DNA of 64,000 bases from assembly GCF_006715305.1 (NCBI RefSeq), contig NZ_VFMY01000001.1:3658001-3722000 (forward strand). The letters are read 5' to 3'. Below, one piece after another: positions 27,169-35,600 of the stretch (position 1 is the stretch's first letter; the number at the start of each line of letters is the position of its first letter). The notes under the pieces were generated by a model. It saw only the letters and a program-made list of their open reading frames with translations. It did not search any database and was not told where the DNA came from. The position numbers and the translations under genes were made by a program. The DNA comes from Arthrobacter sp. SLBN-100 (GTDB lineage Bacteria > Actinomycetota > Actinomycetes > Actinomycetales > Micrococcaceae).

Positions 27169-28164
27169 TCAGGAGCCGGCGGCCCCGCTGAGCTGCAGCC
27201 GGCTGCGGTACTCCACCGGTTTTCCGGAGATGGGGTCCACAAACCGGATGCCGCGGGCGAGAAGCTGCAGGGGTTTGCTGTAGTCGTCCGGAGCTTTGTC
27301 CAGCAGGTCCGGGTAGAAGGCGTCGTTGATGATGCCCAGCCCGAGCGAGGCCATGTGCACCCGCAGTTGGTGGGTCTTGCCGGTGTGCGGTTCGAGCCGG
27401 TACAGCGCGCGTCGCACTGAGGTGCCCGGCGCCGTACTGCCCGGCCCCGCAGCGGCGGTGCGGCGTGAGGCACCTGGCGCCGCGCCGCCGTCGAGCGTTG
27501 CCAGCTGCTCAATCCGCGTCTCCGCGTTAGGTTCGCCGTCGATGACTTCCGCGAGCAGGTAGCTGCGCGACTTGGTCATCCGGTTGCGCACCACCACGGG
27601 AAATTCGACGGCGGGATACCCTTCCGCGGGCGCGGCTGCGGACACGCACTCGTATTCCTTCTGGACCTTGCGCTTCTCAAAAAGCACCTGGTACTTGCCG
27701 CGCGTTGCCGGGTTGGTGGAGAACAGCAGCACCCCTGCCGTCATGCGGTCCAGCCGGTGCATGGGAATCAGGTCAGGCAGGTCCAGCTGGTTCCGCAGAC
27801 GCACCAGGGCGGATTCCTGGATGTAGGTTCCGCCGGGGGTAGTGGGCAGGAAGTGAGGCTTGTCCACCACCAGCAGGTGCTCGTCCTGGTGCAGGATGCC
27901 CAGCTCCACGGGGATGCGGGTCTCCGGCGGCAGGGTCCGGTAGTACCAGATAAAGGTGTGGTCCGTCAGGGCAGTAGCCCGGTCCAAAGGAACGCCGCCC
28001 TCGCCAACAATTTCGCCGGCGTCGAACCTGTCCTCGATGCCCTGCGGATCGATGTGGCCCCAGCGGTGCATCATGTAGTCCATTGCGGTATCCCACGGCC
28101 CCTCGCCGGGAAGGCGCAGACGGGTGGCGTTCACGCCGTCGCGCACGGGAAGGGGGGATTGCAT
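27169..28164 (-). CDS. RluA-family pseudouridine synthase
   Basis: A 331-residue enzyme that isomerises uridine in rRNA or tRNA. Catalytic Asp lies in IPMHRLDRMTAGVLLFS; the RluA fold is also shown by ILHQDEHLLVVDKPHFLPTTPGG, KRKVQKEYECV and RLEPHTGKTHQLRVHMASLG. The N-terminal 60 residues (WDTAMDYMMHRWGHIDPQGIEDRFDAGEIV) resemble a degenerate S4-like region. An Ala/Gly-rich insert follows LATLDGG. The ATG at 28164 overlaps by one base the TGA of a possible upstream 56-codon ORF. The modified site cannot be told from sequence. Confidence 0.9.
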   Translation of the reverse strand: MQSPLPVRDGVNATRLRLPGEGPWDTAMDYMMHRWGHIDPQGIEDRFDAGEIVGEGGVPLDRATALTDHTFIWYYRTLPPETRIPVELGILHQDEHLLVVDKPHFLPTTPGGTYIQESALVRLRNQLDLPDLIPMHRLDRMTAGVLLFSTNPATRGKYQVLFEKRKVQKEYECVSAAAPAEGYPAVEFPVVVRNRMTKSRSYLLAEVIDGEPNAETRIEQLATLDGGAAPGASRRTAAAGPGSTAPGTSVRRALYRLEPHTGKTHQLRVHMASLGLGIINDAFYPDLLDKAPDDYSKPLQLLARGIRFVDPISGKPVEYRSRLQLSGAAGS

Positions 28165-28334
28165 CACCGGACAATTCTACGTGGCCCTGCTGCAGGACCG
28201 GGCAGTTCCTGGGGATCCGTACCTCCGATGCGTTGTACCAGTTCTTCGGCCGCATCACGTTTGGTGCGCCGGTGGGAAGGACGGTCCACGATTTCAGCGG
28301 GCCGGCGACGCGCAAGATAGAGATCGACCCGCAA
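28164..28334 (-). CDS. Possible small ORF upstream of the pseudouridine synthase gene
   Basis: A 56-codon frame starting TTG at 28334 and ending TGA at 28164, coupled to the next start as TGATG. It encodes a basic peptide (RVDLYLARRRPAEIVDRPSHRR...). Codon choice is plausible but there is no recognised family and the start codon lies inside an inverted repeat arm, so it may be spurious. Confidence 0.3.
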   Translation of the reverse strand: MRVDLYLARRRPAEIVDRPSHRRTKRDAAEELVQRIGGTDPQELPGPAAGPRRIVR

Positions 28335-28379
28335 AATACCTGGCGCGATGGGTATATCAGCCGCGTCAGGTATTTTGCG
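28330..28379. repeat. Long inverted repeat, 18-bp arms
   Basis: CGCAAAATACCTGGCGCG at 28330-28347 is mirrored at 28362-28379 with one mismatch (13 terminal bases perfect), around a 14-bp centre, ATGGGTATATCAGC. It sits in the 250-bp stretch between the TetR gene end and the pseudouridine synthase gene, where little else is seen. It could be a regulator operator, an RNA hairpin or a mobile-element remnant. Confidence 0.7.
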
Positions 28380-28414
28380 TGTTGCAGGCGAATAAGCGCG
28401 TCGGAAAGCGGGGT

Positions 28415-28999
28415 TTAGGCAGCCCAGCCGCGGGCCACGGCGTCCAGGGCCGAGGTGTAGGCGGCGGCCCAGTCGGCGTCCGGCGGGCCCACTTCCGCCA
28501 GTTCCAGGCTCACCAGGCCATGCACCTGGCCCCAAATTGCGAGGGCCATTATTTCCACCGGTTCAGCCCGCAGGGCGCCCGCCGCCTGGGCCGAAGCCAC
28601 CGCGTCTATCAGCGGCTCCATGGCCCCGGCGGAAATTTCCGGACTCGGCTGGCAATCCACGTACGCGGCCAGGGCTCCGCCGAACATCAGCCGGTACAGC
28701 GCGCGGTGCTCCAGTGCCCAGGTCCGGTAGGCCATTCCAAGACCCTGCAGCCCATCCGGGGCCGCAGCCACCTGTGAGTCCCGGAAGGACCGGAACCCGT
28801 CGTCCACCACGGCGGTGAGGAGCTGGGACTTTCCGCCAAAGAGTGAGTAGACGGCGGTGGTGGACGTCCCCGCAGCCGACGCAACATCCCGCAGCGTCAC
28901 TTTGGCCGGCCCGTCCCGGTTCACCAGCTCGGCGGTGACCGCCAACAGTTGCTGCCGGAGAGAATCGTTATGGATCACAGGTCTTGCCATGGGCCCCAT
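28415..28999 (-). CDS. TetR-family transcriptional regulator
   Basis: A 194-residue repressor-type protein. The N-terminal HTH (about 12-55) reads LLAVTAELVNRDGPAKVTLRDVASAAGTSTTAVYSLFGGKSQLLTAV, with the TTAVYSLF recognition helix. The C-terminal ligand domain contains AYRTWALEHRALYRLMFGG and a WGQVHGLVSLEL helix (TetR_C-WHG-like). It is divergent from the DUF4188 gene, with tandem pseudo-palindromes between, so it likely represses that gene and itself. The start is ATG 28999 or 28990. Confidence 0.88.
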   Translation of the reverse strand: MGPMARPVIHNDSLRQQLLAVTAELVNRDGPAKVTLRDVASAAGTSTTAVYSLFGGKSQLLTAVVDDGFRSFRDSQVAAAPDGLQGLGMAYRTWALEHRALYRLMFGGALAAYVDCQPSPEISAGAMEPLIDAVASAQAAGALRAEPVEIMALAIWGQVHGLVSLELAEVGPPDADWAAAYTSALDAVARGWAA

Positions 29000-29000
29000 T

Positions 29001-29023
29001 GTTTCATAACCTTGTTTCGTAAC
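29001..29023. promoter_or_regulatory. Tandem TetR-type operators
   Basis: GTTTCATAAC (29001-29010) and GTTTCGTAAC (29014-29023) are pseudo-palindromes of form GTTnCGnAAC spaced by 13 bp, with a third partial copy (TTGTTATC) following. They lie between the TetR gene start and the DUF4188 gene start. Confidence 0.55.
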
Positions 29024-29064
29024 GTTGTTATCAAATCCAGTTGCCTGAACCCAAGGAGCTTCCC

Positions 29065-29571
29065 ATGGTGCAAAGCGTATTTCCGGGCCGGTACACCGCC
29101 GATCCCGGCCGGGAATCGGTGACGGTCTTCCTGATCGGCATGCGGGCCAACCGGTGGTGGAAGCTGGGAACGGTCGGCAAGGTGGCAAGCGCCATGCCGC
29201 GGATGCTCCAACACCTGGCGGGGGATCCGGCGTCGGGAATGCTGGGGTACGAGCAGTGGTTCGGCCGGACCACCATGCTGCTCAGCTACTGGGAAAGCCC
29301 GGAACACCTGCGGAAATTCGCCGCGGACCGGGAGTCCCCTCACCTGGAGCCCTGGCGGCAGTTTATGAAGGAGACTGCCGGCAGCGGAGACGTGGGCGTG
29401 TGGCATGAGACCTACCAGGTGCCTGCTGCCGGAATTGAAGTCATTTACAACGGGATGCCGCTCTTTGGGCTGGCCAAGGCCACTGCCCATGTTCCGGTGG
29501 GAGCCGGGAGCAACGCCGCCAAGCAGCGGATGGGCCGGTCCGGCAGGCAGTCTTCACCCATCAAGCAATAG
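29065..29571 (+). CDS. DUF4188 (monooxygenase-like fold) protein
   Basis: A 168-residue protein of the DUF4188 family, with a dimeric alpha/beta-barrel monooxygenase-like pattern: VTVFLIGMRANRWWKLGTVGKVASAMPRMLQHLA, GYEQWFGRTTMLLSYWESPEHLRKFA, and FMKETAGSGDVGVWHETYQVPAAGIEVIYNGMP. No cofactor motif is seen. Start ATG 29065 has AAGGAG at ideal spacing. It is divergent from the TetR regulator, which suggests induction by a xenobiotic or small-molecule signal (inference). Its last 11 bases overlap the convergent MocR gene. Confidence 0.85.
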   Translation: MVQSVFPGRYTADPGRESVTVFLIGMRANRWWKLGTVGKVASAMPRMLQHLAGDPASGMLGYEQWFGRTTMLLSYWESPEHLRKFAADRESPHLEPWRQFMKETAGSGDVGVWHETYQVPAAGIEVIYNGMPLFGLAKATAHVPVGAGSNAAKQRMGRSGRQSSPIKQ

Positions 29572-31114
29572 CCACGGCAGGCGCATTCTTGAGGCTCCGC
29601 CGGAGCTGAGGGGCTGCATTCAGGCGGTCCTGGGCTGACCGCAGGGCCAGGACGGCTGTTTCCAGTTTTTCCGGCGGCAGCGTAAACGGTAACCGGAGGT
29701 AGCGTTCGAAGGCGCCGCCAATCCCGAACCGCGGTCCTGCAGCCAGCCTGATCCCAAAATCGGGGGCGATCACTGTCAGGGCGGTGCTGATGGGAGCCGG
29801 AAGCCTGCACCATGCGGACAAGCCGCCGGATGGGTAGAGCGTTTCCCACTCGGGCAGGTGTCCGGCGAGAAGTTCCAGCAGGGCTTTCCGGTTGTCCCGG
29901 AGTGCGGCGAGCCGTGCCGGCAGGGGTTCGTCCATGGCACGGACCAGGTGGGCGGCGGCCAGTTGTTCCATTACCGGCCCACCCAGATCCAGGGAGGTCC
30001 GTGCGGCCGCAAACCGCTGGATCAGGTCCTGCGAGGCGCGGATCCACCCAGTGCGCAGACCGCCCCAATGGGACTTGCTGAGTGAGCCGATGGTGACTAC
30101 CGCTGGACTGAAGGCTGCCACGGGAGTGGTGCCGACGCCGTCGAGGTTCAGCTCCCGCAGCGTCTCGTCCACCACCAAAGTGGTCCCGGCCGCTGCAGCG
30201 GCACTGACAAGTTCCTGGCGCTCAGGGTCGGGCATGAGCTGGCCCGTGGGGTTGTGGAAGTCCGGCACCAGATACGCCAGCGTGGGCCGCTGCTGCGCCA
30301 GTACGGACTGCAATCCATGCATGTCCCAGGCGACCATAGCGCGGCCAGGTTTGAGGGCGCCTGCCGGGGCTGCGAAGGCCACCGGTACAGCACGGCAACC
30401 GGCTGTACGGATAGCGTCCAGGGCATTCGGGTAGCTGGGGTGTTCCACCAGCACCCGGTCATGCCGGCTTGTGAGGGCGCGAAGGACGATATTCAGGGCG
30501 TGCTGCGCTCCGGAGGTCACCAGGATCTGGTCCGCAGTAGTAGGTACACCGGCTGCTGTGTACCGTGCTGCCACCGCTTCACGCAGGGGGAGCAGGCCCA
30601 TTGCGTCGTACCCGAAGCCCGGGAGCAGGGCCGGAAGCTCGGTCAGGGCCGCGGCAAACGCCCGGTGCACCAGTTCGCCGCTGGCCGGCAGTGACGAATA
30701 CGCGAGGTCGATTAATCCCGCCGGTGCTGCCAGGCCTGGTGCGGCCAGTCCCGGCGCCAGTCCTGCAACCGCACGTCCCGGACTGCCCAGGCCGGAACCA
30801 TTGGGCAGGGGGCGGCCAAGTGCTGTGGTGCCTTCCGCCGTCGTGCGCGGAATCCTGGTCCGGCTCCTGCTGCCCTGACCGCTGCTGAGGAAGCCCTGGT
30901 CGCGGAGCAAACCGTAGGCCGCCGTGACCGTGGTGCGGCTGATGGCCAGGGCTTCGGCGAGGGCACGCTCGCTGGGCAACGCGGTGTCCAGCGCCACCCT
31001 GCCGTCCAGCACGAGCAGGCGTACGACGTCGGCCAGCTCCCGGTAGGCGGGCGAGGCGCCAAGGTTCCACTTGCCCAGGAGGCGGGCAAGAGCCGGGGCA
31101 CTAAGGGAAGCCAT
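29561..31114 (-). CDS. MocR-type regulator (GntR winged helix + aminotransferase fold), YczR-like
   Basis: A 517-residue regulator. The GntR HTH (about 20-90) includes YRELADVVRLLVLDGRVALDTALPSERALAEALAISRTTVTAAYGLL. After a Pro/Gly/Ala linker, a fold-type I aminotransferase domain follows with TSGAQHALNIVLRAL, YPNALDAI, PDFHNPTGQLM, VVDETLREL and the PLP lysine in IGSLSKSHWGGLRTGW. It is divergent from a YczE-type membrane protein, the pairing known for YczR regulators. PLP or an amine is the likely effector (family knowledge); the target is expected to be the yczE-like gene. Confidence 0.9.
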   Translation of the reverse strand: MASLSAPALARLLGKWNLGASPAYRELADVVRLLVLDGRVALDTALPSERALAEALAISRTTVTAAYGLLRDQGFLSSGQGSRSRTRIPRTTAEGTTALGRPLPNGSGLGSPGRAVAGLAPGLAAPGLAAPAGLIDLAYSSLPASGELVHRAFAAALTELPALLPGFGYDAMGLLPLREAVAARYTAAGVPTTADQILVTSGAQHALNIVLRALTSRHDRVLVEHPSYPNALDAIRTAGCRAVPVAFAAPAGALKPGRAMVAWDMHGLQSVLAQQRPTLAYLVPDFHNPTGQLMPDPERQELVSAAAAAGTTLVVDETLRELNLDGVGTTPVAAFSPAVVTIGSLSKSHWGGLRTGWIRASQDLIQRFAAARTSLDLGGPVMEQLAAAHLVRAMDEPLPARLAALRDNRKALLELLAGHLPEWETLYPSGGLSAWCRLPAPISTALTVIAPDFGIRLAAGPRFGIGGAFERYLRLPFTLPPEKLETAVLALRSAQDRLNAAPQLRRSLKNAPAVAIA

Positions 31115-31118
31115 CAGG

Positions 31119-31155
31119 CCAGTATTTCAAACTGGCTATATATTTCAAGGCCAGT
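31119..31155. promoter_or_regulatory. Repeated CCAGT/ACTGG sites between the MocR and yczE-like genes
   Basis: CCAGT at 31119 and 31151 and ACTGG at 31131 give one dyad and one direct repeat, with TATTTCAA repeated at 31123 and 31141. MocR/YczR proteins are known to bind mixed direct/inverted repeats in such divergent regions, so this is the likely operator and shared promoter. Confidence 0.55.
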
Positions 31156-31175
31156 TGTTCGGCAGACTGAGGAGC

Positions 31176-31814
31176 ATGTTGCCCCGCAGACTCCTCCAGC
31201 TCTTTATCGGCCTCGCCATGTACGGGATTTCCCTCGCGATGTTCATCCGCGCCGGACTCGGCCTGGACCCGTGGGATGTCTTCCACCAGGGCGTGGCCGG
31301 CAGGACCGGGCTCAGCATCGGCCTGGTGGTCATTATCGTCAGCTTCCTGGTGCTGCTGCTGTGGATTCCACTGCGACAGCGGCCCGGCTTCGGCACACTG
31401 TGCAACGCTGTGCTGGTGGGCGTCTTCGCGGACATCGGCCTTGCCCTGATCCCGGCCTTCTCCCACCTGGGCGGCCAGATCGGCATGCTGGCAGGTGGCG
31501 TCCTGCTCAACGGAATCGCCTCCGCGTGCTACATCGGCGCACGGTTTGGTCCCGGCGCCCGCGATGGGCTGATGACCGGGCTGGCCCGGCGGACCGGCTG
31601 GTCGGTGAGGTTCTCCCGGACCTTGATTGAGGTTGTTGTCCTGGGCATCGGCTGGTCCCTGGGCGGCTCAGTGGGGGTGGGCACCGTTGTTTACGCCCTC
31701 GCCATCGGCCCGCTGGTCCAGTTGCTGCTCCCGGTGTTTATGGTGCCCGCGGCCTTGCCGGCAAAAGTTGATCATCATGGTCACCGGGATGCCCGCAATG
31801 CTGTCCGTGGCTAA
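31176..31814 (+). CDS. YczE/YitT-like integral membrane protein
   Basis: A 212-residue membrane protein with about five helices: LFIGLAMYGISLAMFIRAGLGLDPWDVFHQGVA at the N-terminus is the YczE signature, followed by LSIGLVVIIVSFLVLLLWIPLRQRPGFGTLCNAVLVGVFADIGLALIP and GVLLNGIASACYIGARFGPGARDGLMTGLARRTGWSVRFSRTLIEVVVLGIGW. The ATG at 31176 has GAGGAG upstream. Function of the family is not settled; transport is suspected. Paired with the divergent MocR regulator. Confidence 0.87.
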   Translation: MLPRRLLQLFIGLAMYGISLAMFIRAGLGLDPWDVFHQGVAGRTGLSIGLVVIIVSFLVLLLWIPLRQRPGFGTLCNAVLVGVFADIGLALIPAFSHLGGQIGMLAGGVLLNGIASACYIGARFGPGARDGLMTGLARRTGWSVRFSRTLIEVVVLGIGWSLGGSVGVGTVVYALAIGPLVQLLLPVFMVPAALPAKVDHHGHRDARNAVRG

Positions 31815-31819
31815 TACTC

Positions 31820-32650
31820 CTATGTCAGAAGCGGCTGGCAGCGCGGGCAGAAGTAGATGTCCCGTTCTTCCTCGCCGTTGGGCTTACCGAGGGTGCCGCG
31901 CTGTATCGGGGTTCCGCACTTGAGGCAGGGCTGGTGCTCCCTGCGGTAAACCCAGTAGCCTGGCCGCCCCGCCATTCTGCCCACCGGCATCCCTTCGGGG
32001 TTGAGGATGGTGACGCGGCGGCCGGGACCGAGGTTGACTTCGAGCAGCTGCTTTGCGTTAGTCATCATGGTGCGGACATCCTCGACCGCGGAGACGGGGG
32101 ATGCCGGATGCACTCGTGACAGGAAACAGGTCTCGCAGCGGTAAATGTTGCCGATCCCGGCGAGGTTGCGCTGGTCCAGGAGTGCCACGCCGATGGGGAC
32201 GCCGGGGGAAGCCCGGACCCGCCGCTCTGCCTCGTCCAGATCCCAGTCCGGGCCCAGCAGGTCCGGGCCAAGAAATCCCACGATGGACTCTTCGTCGGCC
32301 GTGGCCACCACTTCCACAATCCCCAGGGAAAAGCCGACGGCGTCCGCCACCGGAGTGCGCAGCACGCACCGGGCGGTGTGTCCCGGTTTCCGCCACCTGC
32401 CGCCAGGCGGATAGACCTGCCAGGTCCCCTCCATTTTCAGGTGCGAGTGGATGGTCAGCTTTTTGTCCCCGGGTCCCACCATCCGCATCAGCAGGTGCTT
32501 GCCGCGGGGGACCACTTCGGCCACGGTCCAACCGGCCAAATTCAGGGTGGCGAAGCGGGGTACGCGGAAGTCCGAGGCAATCAGCTTCTGCCCCGCCAGG
32601 GCTTGGTGCAGTTGGCTGGCTGCGCGCCAGACGGAGTCGCCCTCAGGCAC
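31820..32650 (-). CDS. nei: Fpg/Nei-family DNA glycosylase (endonuclease VIII)
   Basis: A 276-residue base-excision repair enzyme. The mature N-terminus is Pro-Glu (MPEGDSVWRAA), giving the catalytic Pro2 and Glu3; the H2TH motif region includes ALLDQRNLAGIGNIYRCETCF; the C-terminal zinc finger is CLKCGTP...CPRCQ. GTG start at 32650 overlaps the end of lhr by eight bases. Nei next to Lhr is a conserved actinobacterial arrangement and suggests a shared DNA-repair function. Confidence 0.92.
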   Translation of the reverse strand: MPEGDSVWRAASQLHQALAGQKLIASDFRVPRFATLNLAGWTVAEVVPRGKHLLMRMVGPGDKKLTIHSHLKMEGTWQVYPPGGRWRKPGHTARCVLRTPVADAVGFSLGIVEVVATADEESIVGFLGPDLLGPDWDLDEAERRVRASPGVPIGVALLDQRNLAGIGNIYRCETCFLSRVHPASPVSAVEDVRTMMTNAKQLLEVNLGPGRRVTILNPEGMPVGRMAGRPGYWVYRREHQPCLKCGTPIQRGTLGKPNGEEERDIYFCPRCQPLLT

Positions 32651-35600
32651 GGACCCTCAGCCCCTTGGGGGTGGAGTAGGCGCCGGCCGCGCTAAGGGCG
32701 GCAGCAATCGGCGTATCCAGGATCTCGTGCCCGTTCACTTTCTCCATGACCAGCTTGTCCACGGCGCCGCGGGTCACCACGCCTACCAGCGCGGAACCCG
32801 CTGCGGCCAGGACGGCGTCGTCGTCGCTGAAGGCCAGCAGGGTTTTGCCGCCCCGTTCCACGTAGAGGACCAGCGCACCATCCACCAGCACCACGAGGGC
32901 GCCCGCCTTGCGCCCGGGACGGTGCCCTGTTCCGGCTTCGTCGTGCAGGGCGGGCCAGGGGAGGGCGGCACCATAGGGGTTGGCAGGATCGGTGGCAGCC
33001 AGGGCGAGGGCAACAGGTTCAGGCTTGGCGAGCTGGCTATCCTCCGAATACGAACGCAAACGGTCTACTGTTGCCGGGACGGCGAACTGGGCCGCGCCCA
33101 GGTGTTCGATGAAGTAGCCGCGGCGGCACCGGCCGGCTTCCTCCAGCCGGGCAAGGACTTTGTACATCAGGCCGAATCCGCCCAGGATCTGTTCCGCCAT
33201 AACCGAACCACGGGTGACCACGCCGTAGCGGTCCAGCAGGAGTTCTGCGGTGGCGCGGGCGTGGATAGTCGGGTCCAGCTCAGGCTGCGGAAGCGCGGAC
33301 CAGCGGCCTGCCACCATAGGCGGCGTGGCCACTGCAGCTGACGACGTGCCATAGCGGCCGCTGCCGAGGCCGGCAGAACCCATCAGTCCCGTCCCATGGG
33401 AACGGCCCAGCCGGCTCATCCGAGGTGCCCGCGCGCGCGGGGCGCGGGCAACCTGCCGGTGTGCGGTATGTCCGCCGGCGATCAGCGCCCGCACCGGTGC
33501 GAAGGTGTCACCGGTGACGCGCCCTGCCCACGCCAGGTCCCACAGGGCAGTAACAACCTCCTGGTCGCTGAGGACCGAGTCCATGCCCCCGGCCACGTCC
33601 GTCAGCTGCCGGAAGAAGTAGCCGCCGCCATTGTTGCGCAGGTGCTCCAGGAGCCGCAGCTGGGCGTTCCCGGGTTCGTAGTCGATAGCCGGGTTCAGGG
33701 TCAGCTCCGCCGAGTCGGCCAGGTGCAGGCTGACCCATCCGTCGTTTCCGGGTAAGGCGCCCGCTCCGGACCAGAGAACCTCGCCCGCGGCCATAAGCTC
33801 GTCGAGCATGGCGGGCTGGTAGTTGGACACCCGGCTGGCCAGGACCAGGGGCTCCCAGGCCGAGGCGGGAACGGGAACTCCGGAGAGCTGGTCGATGGCG
33901 GTGACGATGCCGTCCAGTCCACGGAGCGCCGGCTGCCCGCGACCACCGCCGGGGGTTCGCACGTGCTGCCACGCCGGCAGGAACCGGCCGTAGGCGGAGC
34001 CGTCCACCGGTTCCACCTCGGCGCGCAAGGCCGCCAGGGACCGCCGCCGCAGCTTGCGGAGCACCTCGGCATCACACCACTCACTAACGCTGCTGTGATG
34101 CTGTGCTTCGGCGTGTTGTGGATCGGCGCCCTGTGTTTCAGCGATCTGTGTATCAGCGCTGTGGGTATCACCGCTCCGGGTATCAGGAGTTGGTGCAACG
34201 GGCTGCTGTGCTTCAGGTGCTGGTGCATCCAGTGCTGGTATTTCGGGAGCCATTGATTCGCCGGAATGGGGCCGGAACTCGCCTTCCACCACCCGGCCGT
34301 CCGCGGCCAAACGTTTCAGGGCAGTGCTTACCACCGCCACACCCAGGCCCAGCCGGGCTGCTGCTTCGCCTGCCGTAAAGGGTCCGTGGGTCCGTGCGTA
34401 ACGGGAGACAAGATCGCCCAAAGGATCCGCCACGGGTTCGATGAACGCGAGCGGAACCCCCATGGGCAGGGGCACTCCGATGGCATCCCGGAGCCGGGCG
34501 GCGTCCTCAACCGCGGCGAACCGTTCCACGCCAGCGATGTTGACCTTGATGGCGCGGTTGGCGCGCTGCAGGGCAAGCAAGTGGGCGGTGGCTGATTTCG
34601 TGCTGGCATGGGCGGAATCGGCTTGGAAGGGTTCGGCCTCGGTTTCGACAGGCTCAACCACGGGGGTTTTGGCGGGCTTGGTTTCGGCAGGCTCAACCAC
34701 CGGGGTTTTGGCTGGCCCGGTTTCGGCAGGCTCAACCACCGGGGTATCGGCTGGCCCGGTTTCGACAGGCTCAACCACCGGTTCCAACCGGGCAGCTGCT
34801 TCCGTCGGCGCCAGTGGGCCCAGGAGGCGCAGCAGGTCCGCGACGCCTTCAACCCCGCGCGCCCGGCGGTCCGGCACCAGGCGCTGCAACTCCCGCTCGG
34901 TGGCCTCGATGACTTTCGCGTCCAACAGCTCCCGCAGCTCGACGCGGCCCAGCAGTTCGTTAAGGAGCGTGGAATCCAGGGCCAGGGCCGCAGCCCGCCG
35001 CTCCGCGAGCGGTGAATCACCCTCGTAGAGGAACTGGGCAACATATCCGAACAGGAGTGACTTGGCGAAGGGAGACGGCTGCGATGTGGTGGTCTGCACG
35101 ATCCTCAGCTCGCGCCGTTCCACGGACGCTGCGATGTCCTTCAGTGCGGGCAGGTCGTAGACGTCCTGCAGGCATTCCCGCACCGTTTCCAGCACTATGG
35201 GGAAGGTGGGGTACTTCCTGGCCACATCCAGCAGCTGGGCGGACCGCTGCCGCTGCTGCCACAGCGGTTGGCGCTTGCCGGGGGTCTGCCGCGGCAGCAG
35301 CAGGGCCCGCGCCGCGCATTCACGGAAGCGCGAGGCGAAAAGCGCACTGCCGCCCACTTCTGCGGTGACAATCTGCTCCAGTTCCTCCGGATCAAACAGG
35401 AACAGCTCGGCACCGGGAGGCTCGTCCTCCATCATGGGCACCCGCAGCACGATCCCGTCGTCGGCGGCCATGGCGGAGCCGTCCATGCCGTACCGCTGGT
35501 GCAGCCGCTGGCCCACAGCCAGCGCCCATGGCGCGTGGACGGGCATGCCGAAGGGGCTGTGCAGGATCACCCGCCAGTCGCCCAGTTCGTCGTGGAACCG

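Noticed and set aside
34101..34781. Tandem repeats in lhr as a CRISPR array
   Set aside because: No spacers: units are contiguous, 15 or 39 bp, and encode in-frame peptide repeats.
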